Positions 1 through 7,848 of a DNA stretch of 64,000 nt are shown one piece after another. The stretch is taken from contig NZ_CP067129.1 of NCBI RefSeq assembly GCF_028553745.1, positions 2,152,501 through 2,216,500 of the forward strand, given 5' to 3'. The DNA is from Paracoccus seriniphilus. Lineage in GTDB: Bacteria; Pseudomonadota; Alphaproteobacteria; Rhodobacterales; Rhodobacteraceae. Both the position numbers and the translations under genes were made by a program. How positions within the stretch are numbered: position 1 is the first letter of the stretch; each line of letters begins with the position of its first letter. Under the pieces are notes generated by a model that worked only from the letters and a program-made list of their open reading frames with translations, ran no database searches and had not been told where the DNA came from.

Positions 1-530
1 GCACGGCCCGTGAAGACCTGGTCATAGCCCCAGCCCATTACCACCAGCGCCACGAACAGCAGCAGCATCAACGCGGTCGGCCGGTTCCCCAGCCCGGATC
101 GGCAAAGGCCGTCATAGATCAGCCAGCCGATCGCCAAGGAGCCGGCAGAGATCATGATCGCCTGCCATGTCGCCAGATCGGCCTTGGCCGGATCGATCAG
201 GAACAGATGTGCCCCGGCCCAATAGGTGACCATCAGCAGCGCCGCCCCTGAAAGCCAGGTCGAATAGCTTTCCCATTTGAACCAGGTCAGATGCTCGGGC
301 ATGCGATCGGGCGCGACCAGATATTTGCGGATATGGTAAAAGCCGCCGCCATGAACCTGCCATTCCTCGCCATGCACGCCTCTGGGTATGTCGGGCGCGC
401 GCTGCAACCCCAGATCCAGCGCGATGAAATAAAAGGAACTGCCGATCCATGCGATGGCGGTGATGACATGGGTCCAGCGGATGGCAAAGCTCAGCCATTC
501 CCAGATGATGACCTGATCCGGAATCATCAT
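1..530 (-). CDS. puuD: Urate hydroxylase PuuD, N-terminal part (runs off the window)
   Basis: PuuD is the membrane-bound urate oxidase that makes 5-hydroxyisourate; in known members an N-terminal multi-span membrane domain is followed by a C-terminal cytochrome c domain. Only about 176 residues are present because the gene continues past base 1. The visible part starts MMIPDQVIIWEWLSFAIRW, has the aromatic, His-rich first segments typical of the family (RWTHVITAIAWIGSSFYF), and later hydrophobic spans around residues 85-105, 112-130 and 140-160. The start is the double ATG at 530/527. It lies one base after the uraH stop, so the two are cotranscribed and the product is passed straight to UraH. 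The cytochrome domain cannot be checked here. Confidence 0.88.
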   Translation of the reverse strand, partial: MMIPDQVIIWEWLSFAIRWTHVITAIAWIGSSFYFIALDLGLQRAPDIPRGVHGEEWQVHGGGFYHIRKYLVAPDRMPEHLTWFKWESYSTWLSGAALLMVTYWAGAHLFLIDPAKADLATWQAIMISAGSLAIGWLIYDGLCRSGLGNRPTALMLLLFVALVVMGWGYDQVFTGR

Positions 531-531
531 T

Positions 532-885
532 TCAGCTGCCCCGATAGGTCGAATAGCCAAAGGGCGAAATCAGCAGCGGCACATGATAGTGATCCGGCTG
601 CGACATTCCAAAGCGGATCGGGACGACATCCAGAAAGCGCGGGCTTTCTGCAGCCACTCCGGTCGCGTCCATCCAGGCGCCTGCGTGGAACTCCAGTTCA
701 TAGATGCCCGGCCGGAACTGCTCGACCGGCAGGATCGGGCGATCGGTGCGCCCATCGGCATTGGTGCGCAGCCGGATCAGTTCGGTCCGGCCTTCCTCTT
801 CGATCCGATACAGCACGACCTCCATGCCGCTGGCGGGTTGGCCGCGGGCGGTGTCCAGAACATGGGTTGTCAGATATCCCGACAT
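532..885 (-). CDS. uraH: 5-hydroxyisourate hydrolase (transthyretin-like)
   Basis: Hydrolyses 5-hydroxyisourate to OHCU, the second step of urate breakdown. The 117-residue product has the N-terminal LTTHVLDTARG motif with the active-site His, a central Arg region (LIRLRTNADGRTDRP) and the diagnostic C-terminal YRGS tetrapeptide. The start at 885 is preceded by GGAGG five bases upstream; an upstream extension to about 1026 stays open but is unlike the family. puuD follows after one base. The gene is divergent from the IclR regulator at 1107, with a palindromic region between them. Confidence 0.95.
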   Translation of the reverse strand: MSGYLTTHVLDTARGQPASGMEVVLYRIEEEGRTELIRLRTNADGRTDRPILPVEQFRPGIYELEFHAGAWMDATGVAAESPRFLDVVPIRFGMSQPDHYHVPLLISPFGYSTYRGS

Positions 886-1008
886 TGATGCCTCCGCTGC
901 TTGTCCGGCGACAGTGTTACCCGATTTTGCCTGCTTGACGAGATCGCGATCACGCGAAAGCGATCCATTTGTTCTCTCATGTCTTTTGAAGCCAGTTTTC
1001 AGCAGCCG

Positions 1009-1040
1009 ATGCCGATATCGGTGCAACCTCTGATCGGCAT
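1009..1040. promoter_or_regulatory. Inverted repeat in the uraH/iclR divergent promoter region
   Basis: ATGCCGAT at 1009-1016 is repeated inverted as ATCGGCAT at 1033-1040, and the left arm overlaps a perfect 10-base palindrome CCGATATCGG at 1012-1021. It lies in the 221-base gap between uraH (start 885) and the IclR gene (start 1107), where an autoregulating IclR protein would bind. The repeats are visible; their role as operator is inferred. Confidence 0.4.
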
Positions 1041-1106
1041 ATTGCCTTTTTCACTTGCTGGCGGGCATTGTTCGCGCCGAGCAAGATGCAAATCGGGGAT
1101 AGACAT

Positions 1107-1907
1107 ATGGCCGAACCGACCCGTCGTCGCGGACGTCCGCGCAGCGCAAGTGAAGCCTCGGGAACGATTCAGGCATTGGATCGCGCTTTGGACATTCTGG
1201 ACCTGCTGGCCGCGAACCCGGGGCTGACCCTGTCGGAGGTGGCCGAAGAGATGGGGCAGTCGCCCTCGACCGTGCATCGCGTGCTGCATACGCTGGCAGC
1301 GCGCCGGGTCGCCGAAAGCGATCCGGCCACGCAGACCTGGCATATCGGCCCTGCGACATTCCGGTTGGGCGCGGCCTTCATGCGCCGCTCGGGCCTTGGA
1401 GAGCGCGCGCGCCCCTTCCTGCGCACCCTGATGGAACATACTGGCGAAACGGCCAATCTGGGCATTCCCGAAGAGAATTCCGTGCTGTCCCTGGCACAGG
1501 TCGAAACACATGAATCCATTCGCGCCTGCTTTGCCCCGGGAACGCGCCTGCCCCTGCATGCCTCGGCAATGGGCAAGGTATTGCTGACCTTTGGCCGCCC
1601 CGAGCGCCTGCAACAGCTGATCGACACCACCGGATTGGCGCGCTGTACCGACAAGACGCTGATCACGCGTGACGCGCTGCTCGAAGACATGCAGCGCATC
1701 CGCACACGCGGCTTTGCCTTTGACGACGAGGAAAGGACCCGTGGCATGCGCTGTATCGCCGCCCCGGTCCTTGATCACGACGGCAAGCTGGTCGCCGCCA
1801 TCTCGATCAGTGGCCCGACCCAGCGCATCGGCCATGAACATGTCAAGACGCTGGGGGCCGTGGTCGTGGCGACGGCGGGCGATCTGACACAGGCCCTGGG
1901 GGGCTAG
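1107..1907 (+). CDS. IclR-family transcriptional regulator, probably of purine/ureide catabolism
   Basis: A 266-residue IclR-type repressor/activator. After a basic leader (RRRGRPRSASE) comes the winged helix-turn-helix at about residues 20-80, with LTLSEVAEEMGQSPSTVHRV as recognition region, then the effector-binding GAF-like domain to the end (LPLHASAMGKVLL and RGMRCIAAPVLD are family hallmarks). The start at 1107 gives the usual length; an in-frame start at 1068 adds only 13 residues. It is divergent from uraH-puuD and upstream of puuE-allE, so by position it likely controls urate or allantoin breakdown, in the manner of AllR. The effector is not known. Its TAG stop shares a CTAG with the convergent HPP gene. 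Confidence 0.9.
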   Translation: MAEPTRRRGRPRSASEASGTIQALDRALDILDLLAANPGLTLSEVAEEMGQSPSTVHRVLHTLAARRVAESDPATQTWHIGPATFRLGAAFMRRSGLGERARPFLRTLMEHTGETANLGIPEENSVLSLAQVETHESIRACFAPGTRLPLHASAMGKVLLTFGRPERLQQLIDTTGLARCTDKTLITRDALLEDMQRIRTRGFAFDDEERTRGMRCIAAPVLDHDGKLVAAISISGPTQRIGHEHVKTLGAVVVATAGDLTQALGG

Positions 1908-3082
1908 GCCTCTTCTTTGGACGCGATATTCAGGCTTTGGCGCGCAAGGGCCGCAATCAGGTCGGTGCGCGTCACGATACCGACGATGCGCTCTCCGTCC
2001 AGAACCGGCACGGCATCGAATCTTCCATCGGCCATCTTGGGCAGCAGCCCCGCCACCGGATCGTCGGGACCGATGACCGGAGCATCGGTTTCCATGATAT
2101 GTTCGGCCCGCAACCCCAGTTCGGCGTCATTCTCCAGCAGCACCGCCATGGCCGAACCGAAACGCTTGCCCGAGGCAAAGGCATCGCGGCGTGCGCGCCG
2201 GATCAGGTGCAGCTGGAAGATCACCCCAAGATAGACATCCCCCGGCCCCGTGACCGGCAGCGAGGTAAAGCCATGCTGGCGGAACAGATCGGCCGCGCTG
2301 CCCAATGTTGCATCGGGCGGCACCGTGACCAGATCGCGCGACATGATATCCGCCGCGGTCAGCGGCCCGGTCCGATGGCTGGCGGCCTGCATCTCGGCCG
2401 CCGCGATCAGACGCGCGAGATCCTCGACCCCAAGGTTCAGCGACTGTCGATAGCTGGCCAGGATATCGGTCAGTTCCTCGGCGCTCAGGCCCAGGCGTTC
2501 GGCCGGTTCCGGATCATCGGTGCCATGGCTGTTGGGGTCTTCGAACTGGCGCAACGGATAATGCCGCCCGGTCGCACGGGCATAGACGATGCCCACCGCG
2601 ACCAGCAGCGCCGTTCCCAGCGCAACGGGCGACAGGGCGAACCAGAAGCCCATCTCGTGCATGGTCTCGGCATTCATCGCCGCCGTCATGGCGACCGCCC
2701 CGCCCGGCGGATGCAATGCGCGCAGCAGGATCATCGCCACGATGGCCAGGCTGACCGCCAGCGTGATACGCAGGTTCGGGTCGTCGATCGTCAGGCAGAT
2801 GGCCACCGCCACGACTGCCGAGGCACTGTTGCCGATGACCGCCGACCAAGGCTGCGCCAGAGGGCTGCTGGGCACGGCGAAGATCAGAACCGAAGTCGCC
2901 CCGAAAGGCGCGATCAGATACAGTCCCAGATCCAGATTCACGGCAGGCAACAAGACGACCAGCGCCGCAACTGCCAGGCCAAGCAGTGCCCCGCCCCCTG
3001 CACGCAGCGATTCCTTGACCGAACCAATGGGAATCGCCGGCCCCAATGCCCGCAAGGTGCGTCGTGTCAGTGTGGTGGTCAT
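1904..3082 (-). CDS. HPP-family membrane protein with C-terminal CBS pair
   Basis: The 392-residue product has about four membrane spans in the first 180 residues, including the name-giving HPP motif in LRALHPPGGAVAM, and two cytosolic CBS domains at about 240-290 and 320-378 (SLPVTGPGDVYLGVI; AVPVLDGERIVGIVTRTDL). CBS pairs usually bind adenine nucleotides and gate the attached domain. Some HPP proteins of cyanobacteria and chloroplasts carry nitrite, but the bacterial HPP-CBS form has no agreed role. The start at 3082 is chosen because GGGGG ends six bases upstream, while the ATG at 3088 directly abuts it. It sits between regulator and catabolic genes of the ureide cluster, so nucleotide-sensitive transport is possible but unproven. 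Confidence 0.85.
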   Translation of the reverse strand: MTTTLTRRTLRALGPAIPIGSVKESLRAGGGALLGLAVAALVVLLPAVNLDLGLYLIAPFGATSVLIFAVPSSPLAQPWSAVIGNSASAVVAVAICLTIDDPNLRITLAVSLAIVAMILLRALHPPGGAVAMTAAMNAETMHEMGFWFALSPVALGTALLVAVGIVYARATGRHYPLRQFEDPNSHGTDDPEPAERLGLSAEELTDILASYRQSLNLGVEDLARLIAAAEMQAASHRTGPLTAADIMSRDLVTVPPDATLGSAADLFRQHGFTSLPVTGPGDVYLGVIFQLHLIRRARRDAFASGKRFGSAMAVLLENDAELGLRAEHIMETDAPVIGPDDPVAGLLPKMADGRFDAVPVLDGERIVGIVTRTDLIAALARQSLNIASKEEA

Positions 3083-3256
3083 CAGCATCCCCCTGGCCAG
3101 AGCGGTCTGCTATAGCCCCTGCCCCGCCTCTTGCAAGTCCTGCCCAATTTACAGGCAGGGCAAATGTCGTCGCGCGCGTGATTTCCGCGACAGGATGCTT
3201 GCTCCGCCGGCCATGACATTGTTTGCTTTGACCTATCCATTGAAGTGAGGAGCGAC

Positions 3257-4669
3257 ATGATGCGCTACAGTCGGGATCTACGCGGATATGGCCGGTCCAG
3301 CCCCGATCCGAAATGGCCGGGCGGCGCAAAGATCGCCGTGCAGATCGTGGTCAACTACGAAGAAGGCGGCGAAAACAGCATCGAACATGGCGATGCGGCC
3401 TCCGAGGCATTTCTTTCCGAAATCATCGGGGCGCAGCCATGGCCCGGACAGCGCCACTGGAACATGGAATCGATCTATGACTATGGCTCACGCGCAGGCT
3501 TCTGGCGGCTGTATCGGCTGTTGAAGGATTTTCCCGTCACCGTCTATGGCGTTGCCACCGCGCTGGAGCGCAGCCCCGACCAGGTCGCCGCCATGCAGGA
3601 GGCCGGCTGGGAAATCGCCACCCACGGGCTGAAATGGATCGACTACAAGGATGTGCCTCGCGAAACCGAAGCCGAGCATCTGGCCCGCGCCATCGAATTG
3701 CACCGCCAGGTGACCGGCCAGCGCCCGCTGGGATTCTATCAGGGCCGCACCTCGATGAACACCGTCGCCTTGGGATGTGAGGAAGGCGGCTTTGCCTATC
3801 TGGCCGACAGTATCGCCGATGACCTGCCCTATTGGCATCTGCATCAGGGACGTGCGCAGCTGATCGTCCCCTATACGATGGATGCCAATGACATGCGCTT
3901 TTCCAGCGGTCAGGGCTTTGGCACCGGACAGGAGTTCTTTGACTATCTGCGCGACAGTTTCGACATTCTCTATGCCGAAGGCCAGGCCGGCGCGCCAAAG
4001 ATGATGTCGATCGGCCTGCATTGCCGGCTGGCGGGCCGACCGGGCCGGGCCATGGCCATTCGCAGGTTCCTGGACCATGCCTGTGCCCATGACGGAGTCT
4101 GGTTCGCCACGCGGCTGGATATCGCGAAACACTGGGCCCAGACGCATCCCCATGTCGCGGAGCGGCTGCTCCCGTCACAGATGGATCGCGATGATTTCGT
4201 CGCGCGTTTCGGCGGCATCTACGAACATTCACCCTGGGTCGCGGAAAGGGTCTGGGACGGCGAGATGGGGGCGGTTCACGACCACGCCACCGGGCTGTCA
4301 CGACGCATGGCACAGATCTTTCGCGCGGCCAGTGACGAGGAACGCCTTGACGTGCTGAAGGCCCATCCCGATCTGGCGGGCAAGCTGGCCGCCGCGCGGC
4401 GTCTGACCGCGGCCAGCACGCAGGAACAGGCCAGTGCCGGTCTGGACGCCCTGACCGATGACGAGCGCGCGGCATTTTCTCGCTTGAACAGCGCCTATGC
4501 CGAAAAGCACGGATTTCCCTTCATCATCGCGGTGCGCGACCATGACAAGGCGTCGATCCTTGCAGCCATGCAGAGCCGCGTCGAGAATGACACGTTCACC
4601 GAGCGTCACGAGGCCGAGGAACAGGTCATCCGCATCGCCGAACTTCGCCTGAAAGAGATCCTGCCATGA
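3257..4669 (+). CDS. puuE: Allantoinase PuuE fused to OHCU decarboxylase UraD
   Basis: A 470-residue bifunctional enzyme. Residues about 1-300 are the PuuE-type allantoinase of the polysaccharide deacetylase superfamily (RDLRGYGRSSPDPKWPGG at the start, then NYEEGGENS and HCRLAGRPGRA). Residues about 310-470 are UraD, which decarboxylates OHCU to S-allantoin; its catalytic region AHPDLAGKLA carries the expected His, and STQEQASAGL the following Glu. The fusion joins the step that makes allantoin to the step that opens it. AGGAG at 3248-3252 precedes ATGs at 3257 and 3260, either of which could be used. The stop overlaps the next gene by ATGA, so translation is coupled. Confidence 0.93.
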   Translation: MMRYSRDLRGYGRSSPDPKWPGGAKIAVQIVVNYEEGGENSIEHGDAASEAFLSEIIGAQPWPGQRHWNMESIYDYGSRAGFWRLYRLLKDFPVTVYGVATALERSPDQVAAMQEAGWEIATHGLKWIDYKDVPRETEAEHLARAIELHRQVTGQRPLGFYQGRTSMNTVALGCEEGGFAYLADSIADDLPYWHLHQGRAQLIVPYTMDANDMRFSSGQGFGTGQEFFDYLRDSFDILYAEGQAGAPKMMSIGLHCRLAGRPGRAMAIRRFLDHACAHDGVWFATRLDIAKHWAQTHPHVAERLLPSQMDRDDFVARFGGIYEHSPWVAERVWDGEMGAVHDHATGLSRRMAQIFRAASDEERLDVLKAHPDLAGKLAAARRLTAASTQEQASAGLDALTDDERAAFSRLNSAYAEKHGFPFIIAVRDHDKASILAAMQSRVENDTFTERHEAEEQVIRIAELRLKEILP

Positions 4670-5532
4670 CCGACCATCCGCCAAGCGACAGGCCACGCGC
4701 CCATCCGATCCCTGCCTATGCCGGGCCGCTGGCCGGCCTGCCCCCACAACGGGACCTGACCACGGATACGGCTGTCTTTACCGAGGCCTATGCGGTAATT
4801 CCCCGCAGCGTGATGCGCGATATTGTCACCAGCTATCTGCCACATTGGCAGGGCATGCGGATGTGGGTTCTGGCGCGCCCGCTGACGGGTTTTGCCGAAA
4901 CATTCAGCCAGTATATCGTCGAACTGTCCCCCGGTGGCGGCAGCGACATGCCCGATGACGACCCGCAGGTGCAGCATGCGATCTTTGTGACCGTCGGCGC
5001 GGTGGCACTTTGGATCGCCGGGCAGGAACATCTGCTGGAGCCCGGCGGTTTCGCCTATGTCCCGCCGGGCACCCCGTGGAAGATCCGCAACGGCGGCTCG
5101 GAACCGGCGGGCTTTCACTGGTGGCGCAAGCGCTGGCAGCCCAGTGCCGATCTGGCCAGGCCCGATCCGATCATCCTGCGGGAACAGGATATCACCCCCG
5201 CCCCGATGCCCGACACTGATGGCGCATGGGCCACGACCCGATTCATGGACCCGGACGATCTGCGGCACGACATGCATATCACCCTGGTCAGCTTTGAACC
5301 CGGCGGTTCGATCCCCTTTGCCGAAACCCATGTCATGGAACATGGATTGTTCGTGCTGGAGGGCAAGGCCGTCTATCGTCTGAATCGTGATTGGGTCGAG
5401 GTCGGCCCGGGTGACTTCATGTGGCTGCGCGCCTTCTGCCCGCAGGCCTGCTATGCAGGCGGACCGGGCCGGTTCCGATATCTGCTCTACAAGGATGTGA
5501 ACCGCCACGCTTCCCTGTGGCCCAACCGCTAG
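4666..5532 (+). CDS. allE: (S)-ureidoglycine aminohydrolase, bicupin
   Basis: Removes ammonia from (S)-ureidoglycine to give (S)-ureidoglycolate in allantoin breakdown. The 288-residue protein is a tandem cupin: one barrel at about 60-145 and a second at about 195-275. The second holds the metal-binding set in FAETHVMEHGLFVLEGK plus a downstream Gln in FCPQACYAGG, as in UGlyAH enzymes. Similar proteins are sometimes labelled bifunctional allantoicase, for which I see no support. It overlaps the puuE-uraD stop by four bases. Allantoate amidohydrolase and the ureidoglycolate step are absent from the window. It ends nine bases before the convergent amphi-Trp gene. Confidence 0.9.
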   Translation: MTDHPPSDRPRAHPIPAYAGPLAGLPPQRDLTTDTAVFTEAYAVIPRSVMRDIVTSYLPHWQGMRMWVLARPLTGFAETFSQYIVELSPGGGSDMPDDDPQVQHAIFVTVGAVALWIAGQEHLLEPGGFAYVPPGTPWKIRNGGSEPAGFHWWRKRWQPSADLARPDPIILREQDITPAPMPDTDGAWATTRFMDPDDLRHDMHITLVSFEPGGSIPFAETHVMEHGLFVLEGKAVYRLNRDWVEVGPGDFMWLRAFCPQACYAGGPGRFRYLLYKDVNRHASLWPNR

Positions 5533-5541
5533 CGATGCAGT

Positions 5542-5814
5542 TCAGCTTTCGATGCGGGGGGCACCCTTGCGCTGTGCCGGGGCCTCGGGATCCGACCAGG
5601 ACACGCGCAGGCTGACCTCGCATCGACCATCTTCGCGTTCGGCCTTGATCCGCAGATCCATCAGGCCGGCGGTCTTCAGTACCAGCTCGTCCTTGTCATC
5701 ACCCAGCGTCATCTGACCCTTGGAAAACCCTTTGGCCAATGAGGACAGCAATGTCTTGATGGTCTTCCGGTCGGCCAGCGATTCATGCGTGAAACGCTTG
5801 TTCGGGTCACTCAT
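5542..5814 (-). CDS. amphi-Trp domain protein, GAK system component
   Basis: A 90-residue soluble protein resembling the amphi-Trp family, a small domain with an amphipathic segment and a conserved Trp. Visible landmarks are the N-terminal THESLADRKTIKTLLSSLAK, a central block (GDDKDELVLKTAGLMDLRIK) and the single Trp in LRVSWSD near residue 73. The family was named for its co-occurrence with GAK-system genes and has no assigned activity. Here it is the last gene of a six-gene minus-strand operon, 14 bases after the metallophosphatase. It is small and charged, without signal peptide or catalytic motif, so a substrate or scaffold role is more likely than an enzyme; that is inference. Confidence 0.8.
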   Translation of the reverse strand: MSDPNKRFTHESLADRKTIKTLLSSLAKGFSKGQMTLGDDKDELVLKTAGLMDLRIKAEREDGRCEVSLRVSWSDPEAPAQRKGAPRIES

Positions 5815-5828
5815 GCGGCATCCGTTCC

Positions 5829-7133
5829 TTATGTCATGCGGTCAGGCGCGAAATGCTTGGCCCAAGGATAATCCCTGCTCAGACCGACCACATCTCCACT
5901 GGGAAAGATCAATGTCGCACCTGCCCCGACGCCATCCAGACCTTCCAGCCTGCGCGAGCTCCGGTCAAGCGTGACATCCCCTTCCAGATGCAGCAGGCCA
6001 CATTTGGCAAGCAGCCGCTGCCCCCGGTGATTGTTCACATGGCCCTGCACGACCATATGGATGCCCGCGCGATGCAGCGCGGTGACGCCCTGCCCCGTCA
6101 GTTCGCAATCCGACCGGCGATACTTGGTGCGCACAAGATTGGCCAGCGGCCCGAAATAGAACCCCAGAGAGGCATTTTCAGCCTCGTCGCGATAGCGGGC
6201 ATTCACCGAGGCGACCCCTGCCTGCTGCAACATCTCGCACATGCTGTCACATAGCCCCGCATGCACGAACAGCAGCGATCCGACCCGCGCCACGACATCC
6301 ATCCTCTCATAGAACCATGCATATGCGCCGTCCGGCTCGAAGAATATCGTATGACATTTCAGCGCTGCGGCCAGGATTTCGCGGCTGGTCATGCCCGAGC
6401 GACGACTTTCGTGATCGAATTTCCTCTGCTTTTCCCCAAGCTTGGCGATCTCGGTCGCAATCACCTGCGGACGCAGTTCAGCCTGTGCGGCCGCAGCAAA
6501 TCGCGTCGGCCAGTCAGGGCCGGGCAACAGCCGCGCGCGACATGTGGCCTCATCGGGCATGGCGGCCAGGTCATCCGCCGTCACGAATCGTTGCAGGACC
6601 TCGTGCAGGGCAGGCAAAATCTTGCGCCCCATGCGCAGGAACAGATGTTCGGTCATGGGGTTGCGTGGCCCGCGCAGGGCCGCAACCGCCATGCGCATGC
6701 GCAGATCGTGATTGCCCGCCAGAATATGCAGATCGGCCCCAGCCTCGCCCAGCGCGCCCAGCGCATCCAGCAGCGCCAGATTGCTGGGCCCCTTGTCCAG
6801 CGAGTCGCCGCCCAGAATGATGCGCGCCTTGCGGCCAAAGCCGGTCAGCGCAATTCGGCACCCCTCGCGCCGGATCACACCGGCAGCACAAAGCGACAGC
6901 AGCAGTCCCTCGGCATCGGCATGTGGATCCGAGACGAAAATGATCGGGCGGTCGGGCCAGCGCCAGCCCCCATATTCGCGGGCGCGGGCCAGGCATGCCA
7001 TGATCTGCGGGTGGGTCGCGGCATCGGGCCAGGGACGTAGTTTCCGGGGCAAGTCAGCCAGTTGCGCATCGGTGTCGAAAACCGGCGGCAAGAGCTGTGG
7101 CTCGCCATGCTGATGATAAAGCGCGTGTTCCAA
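5829..7133 (-). CDS. Calcineurin-like metallophosphoesterase in GAK operon
   Basis: A 434-residue binuclear metallophosphatase. The metal-site motifs occur in order: SDPHAD (D-x-H), GGDSLDKGPSN (GDxxDxG), GNHDL, and later LLFVHAGL and QGHVNNHRG supplying His ligands. It resembles PP2A/bis(5-nucleosyl)-tetraphosphatase-like phosphatases but has a long insertion between GNHD and the last His motifs. The frame is open back to 7322, inside the upstream gene; I choose the TTG at 7133 because GGAAAGG ends eight bases before it and it lies 28 bases after the upstream stop. The substrate is unknown. Its position beside two kinase-like genes suggests removal of phosphate from a product of the same system. 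Confidence 0.82.
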   Translation of the reverse strand: MEHALYHQHGEPQLLPPVFDTDAQLADLPRKLRPWPDAATHPQIMACLARAREYGGWRWPDRPIIFVSDPHADAEGLLLSLCAAGVIRREGCRIALTGFGRKARIILGGDSLDKGPSNLALLDALGALGEAGADLHILAGNHDLRMRMAVAALRGPRNPMTEHLFLRMGRKILPALHEVLQRFVTADDLAAMPDEATCRARLLPGPDWPTRFAAAAQAELRPQVIATEIAKLGEKQRKFDHESRRSGMTSREILAAALKCHTIFFEPDGAYAWFYERMDVVARVGSLLFVHAGLCDSMCEMLQQAGVASVNARYRDEAENASLGFYFGPLANLVRTKYRRSDCELTGQGVTALHRAGIHMVVQGHVNNHRGQRLLAKCGLLHLEGDVTLDRSSRRLEGLDGVGAGATLIFPSGDVVGLSRDYPWAKHFAPDRMT

Positions 7134-7161
7134 GTTCGGGGCCTTTCCATATGGACAAGGC

Positions 7162-7848
7162 TCAGTCGAGAGGAACCTCTTTGGGCGTCCTGATCTTCCA
7201 TTCCCCGGCCAGATGCTGCCAGCTACCACGGCCATCGTGACAGAACAGTAAAGGCCGGGCATGATACATGGACATTCCGGCAATATCTTCGCGCCGCAGC
7301 AGGCCCAGATGATGGCAGGCATGGCGAAAGGATGCCCCGTGCCCGACCAGCACCGTCAGCGAACCCGGATGCAGGCATCGCTGGATATAACCGGCGACGC
7401 GGCGGCCCGCGTCGGACAGGCTTTCCGCGCCCTCCAGCGGCAGGCGATAATCGCTGTCGGATTTCCAGCCCGGCGGAGGTGGTTCGCAGCGGGGATCGTC
7501 ACGCAGCACGGCCTCGATCTCGGACAGGGTCAGATTTGCCGCACAACCCACCCCCCGTTCGGCCAGATCAGAACTCTGGACAATGTCGTCCACCGGGTAG
7601 CCATGGGCACGCAGGCCGGCAAGCAACTCATTGGCAGTCTGCCATGCCCGCAATTGCCGCGACGAATGGATCTGCGCCACCGGTTTCAGGCCGAACTGCG
7701 CGATCATCTGCACAAGCTGGCGCGCGCCCTCCCGGGCCTGCTCGATTCCCTCCTGGCTCAGCGCAAAGGGTTGTCGCGCGGACGGCGCATCGGAGCGCTG
7801 GCGATAGGCCCCATGACGCAGAAAGGCGATATAGGCGGGACTAGCCAT
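7162..7848 (-). CDS. Histidine phosphatase (phosphoglycerate mutase-like) in GAK operon
   Basis: A 228-residue member of the histidine phosphatase superfamily. The phospho-acceptor His is in FLRHGAY near the N terminus; the second active-site His is in VLVGHGASFRHACHH. Between them, HSSRQLRAWQTANELL is the usual third motif. The start at 7848 is set by the overlap with the kinase stop (the sequence ATGGCTAG serves both genes); nine extra codons upstream are open but unlikely. The pairing of this enzyme with an HprK-like kinase and a metallophosphatase argues for reversible phosphorylation of a protein or small molecule, with unknown substrate. Confidence 0.85.
   Translation of the reverse strand: MASPAYIAFLRHGAYRQRSDAPSARQPFALSQEGIEQAREGARQLVQMIAQFGLKPVAQIHSSRQLRAWQTANELLAGLRAHGYPVDDIVQSSDLAERGVGCAANLTLSEIEAVLRDDPRCEPPPPGWKSDSDYRLPLEGAESLSDAGRRVAGYIQRCLHPGSLTVLVGHGASFRHACHHLGLLRREDIAGMSMYHARPLLFCHDGRGSWQHLAGEWKIRTPKEVPLD

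Noticed and set aside
7134..7322. Longer N terminus for the metallophosphatase
   Set aside because: It would overlap most of the end of the histidine phosphatase gene and adds a Cys/Pro/Arg-rich stretch with no family resemblance; the TTG at 7133 has a good ribosome site.
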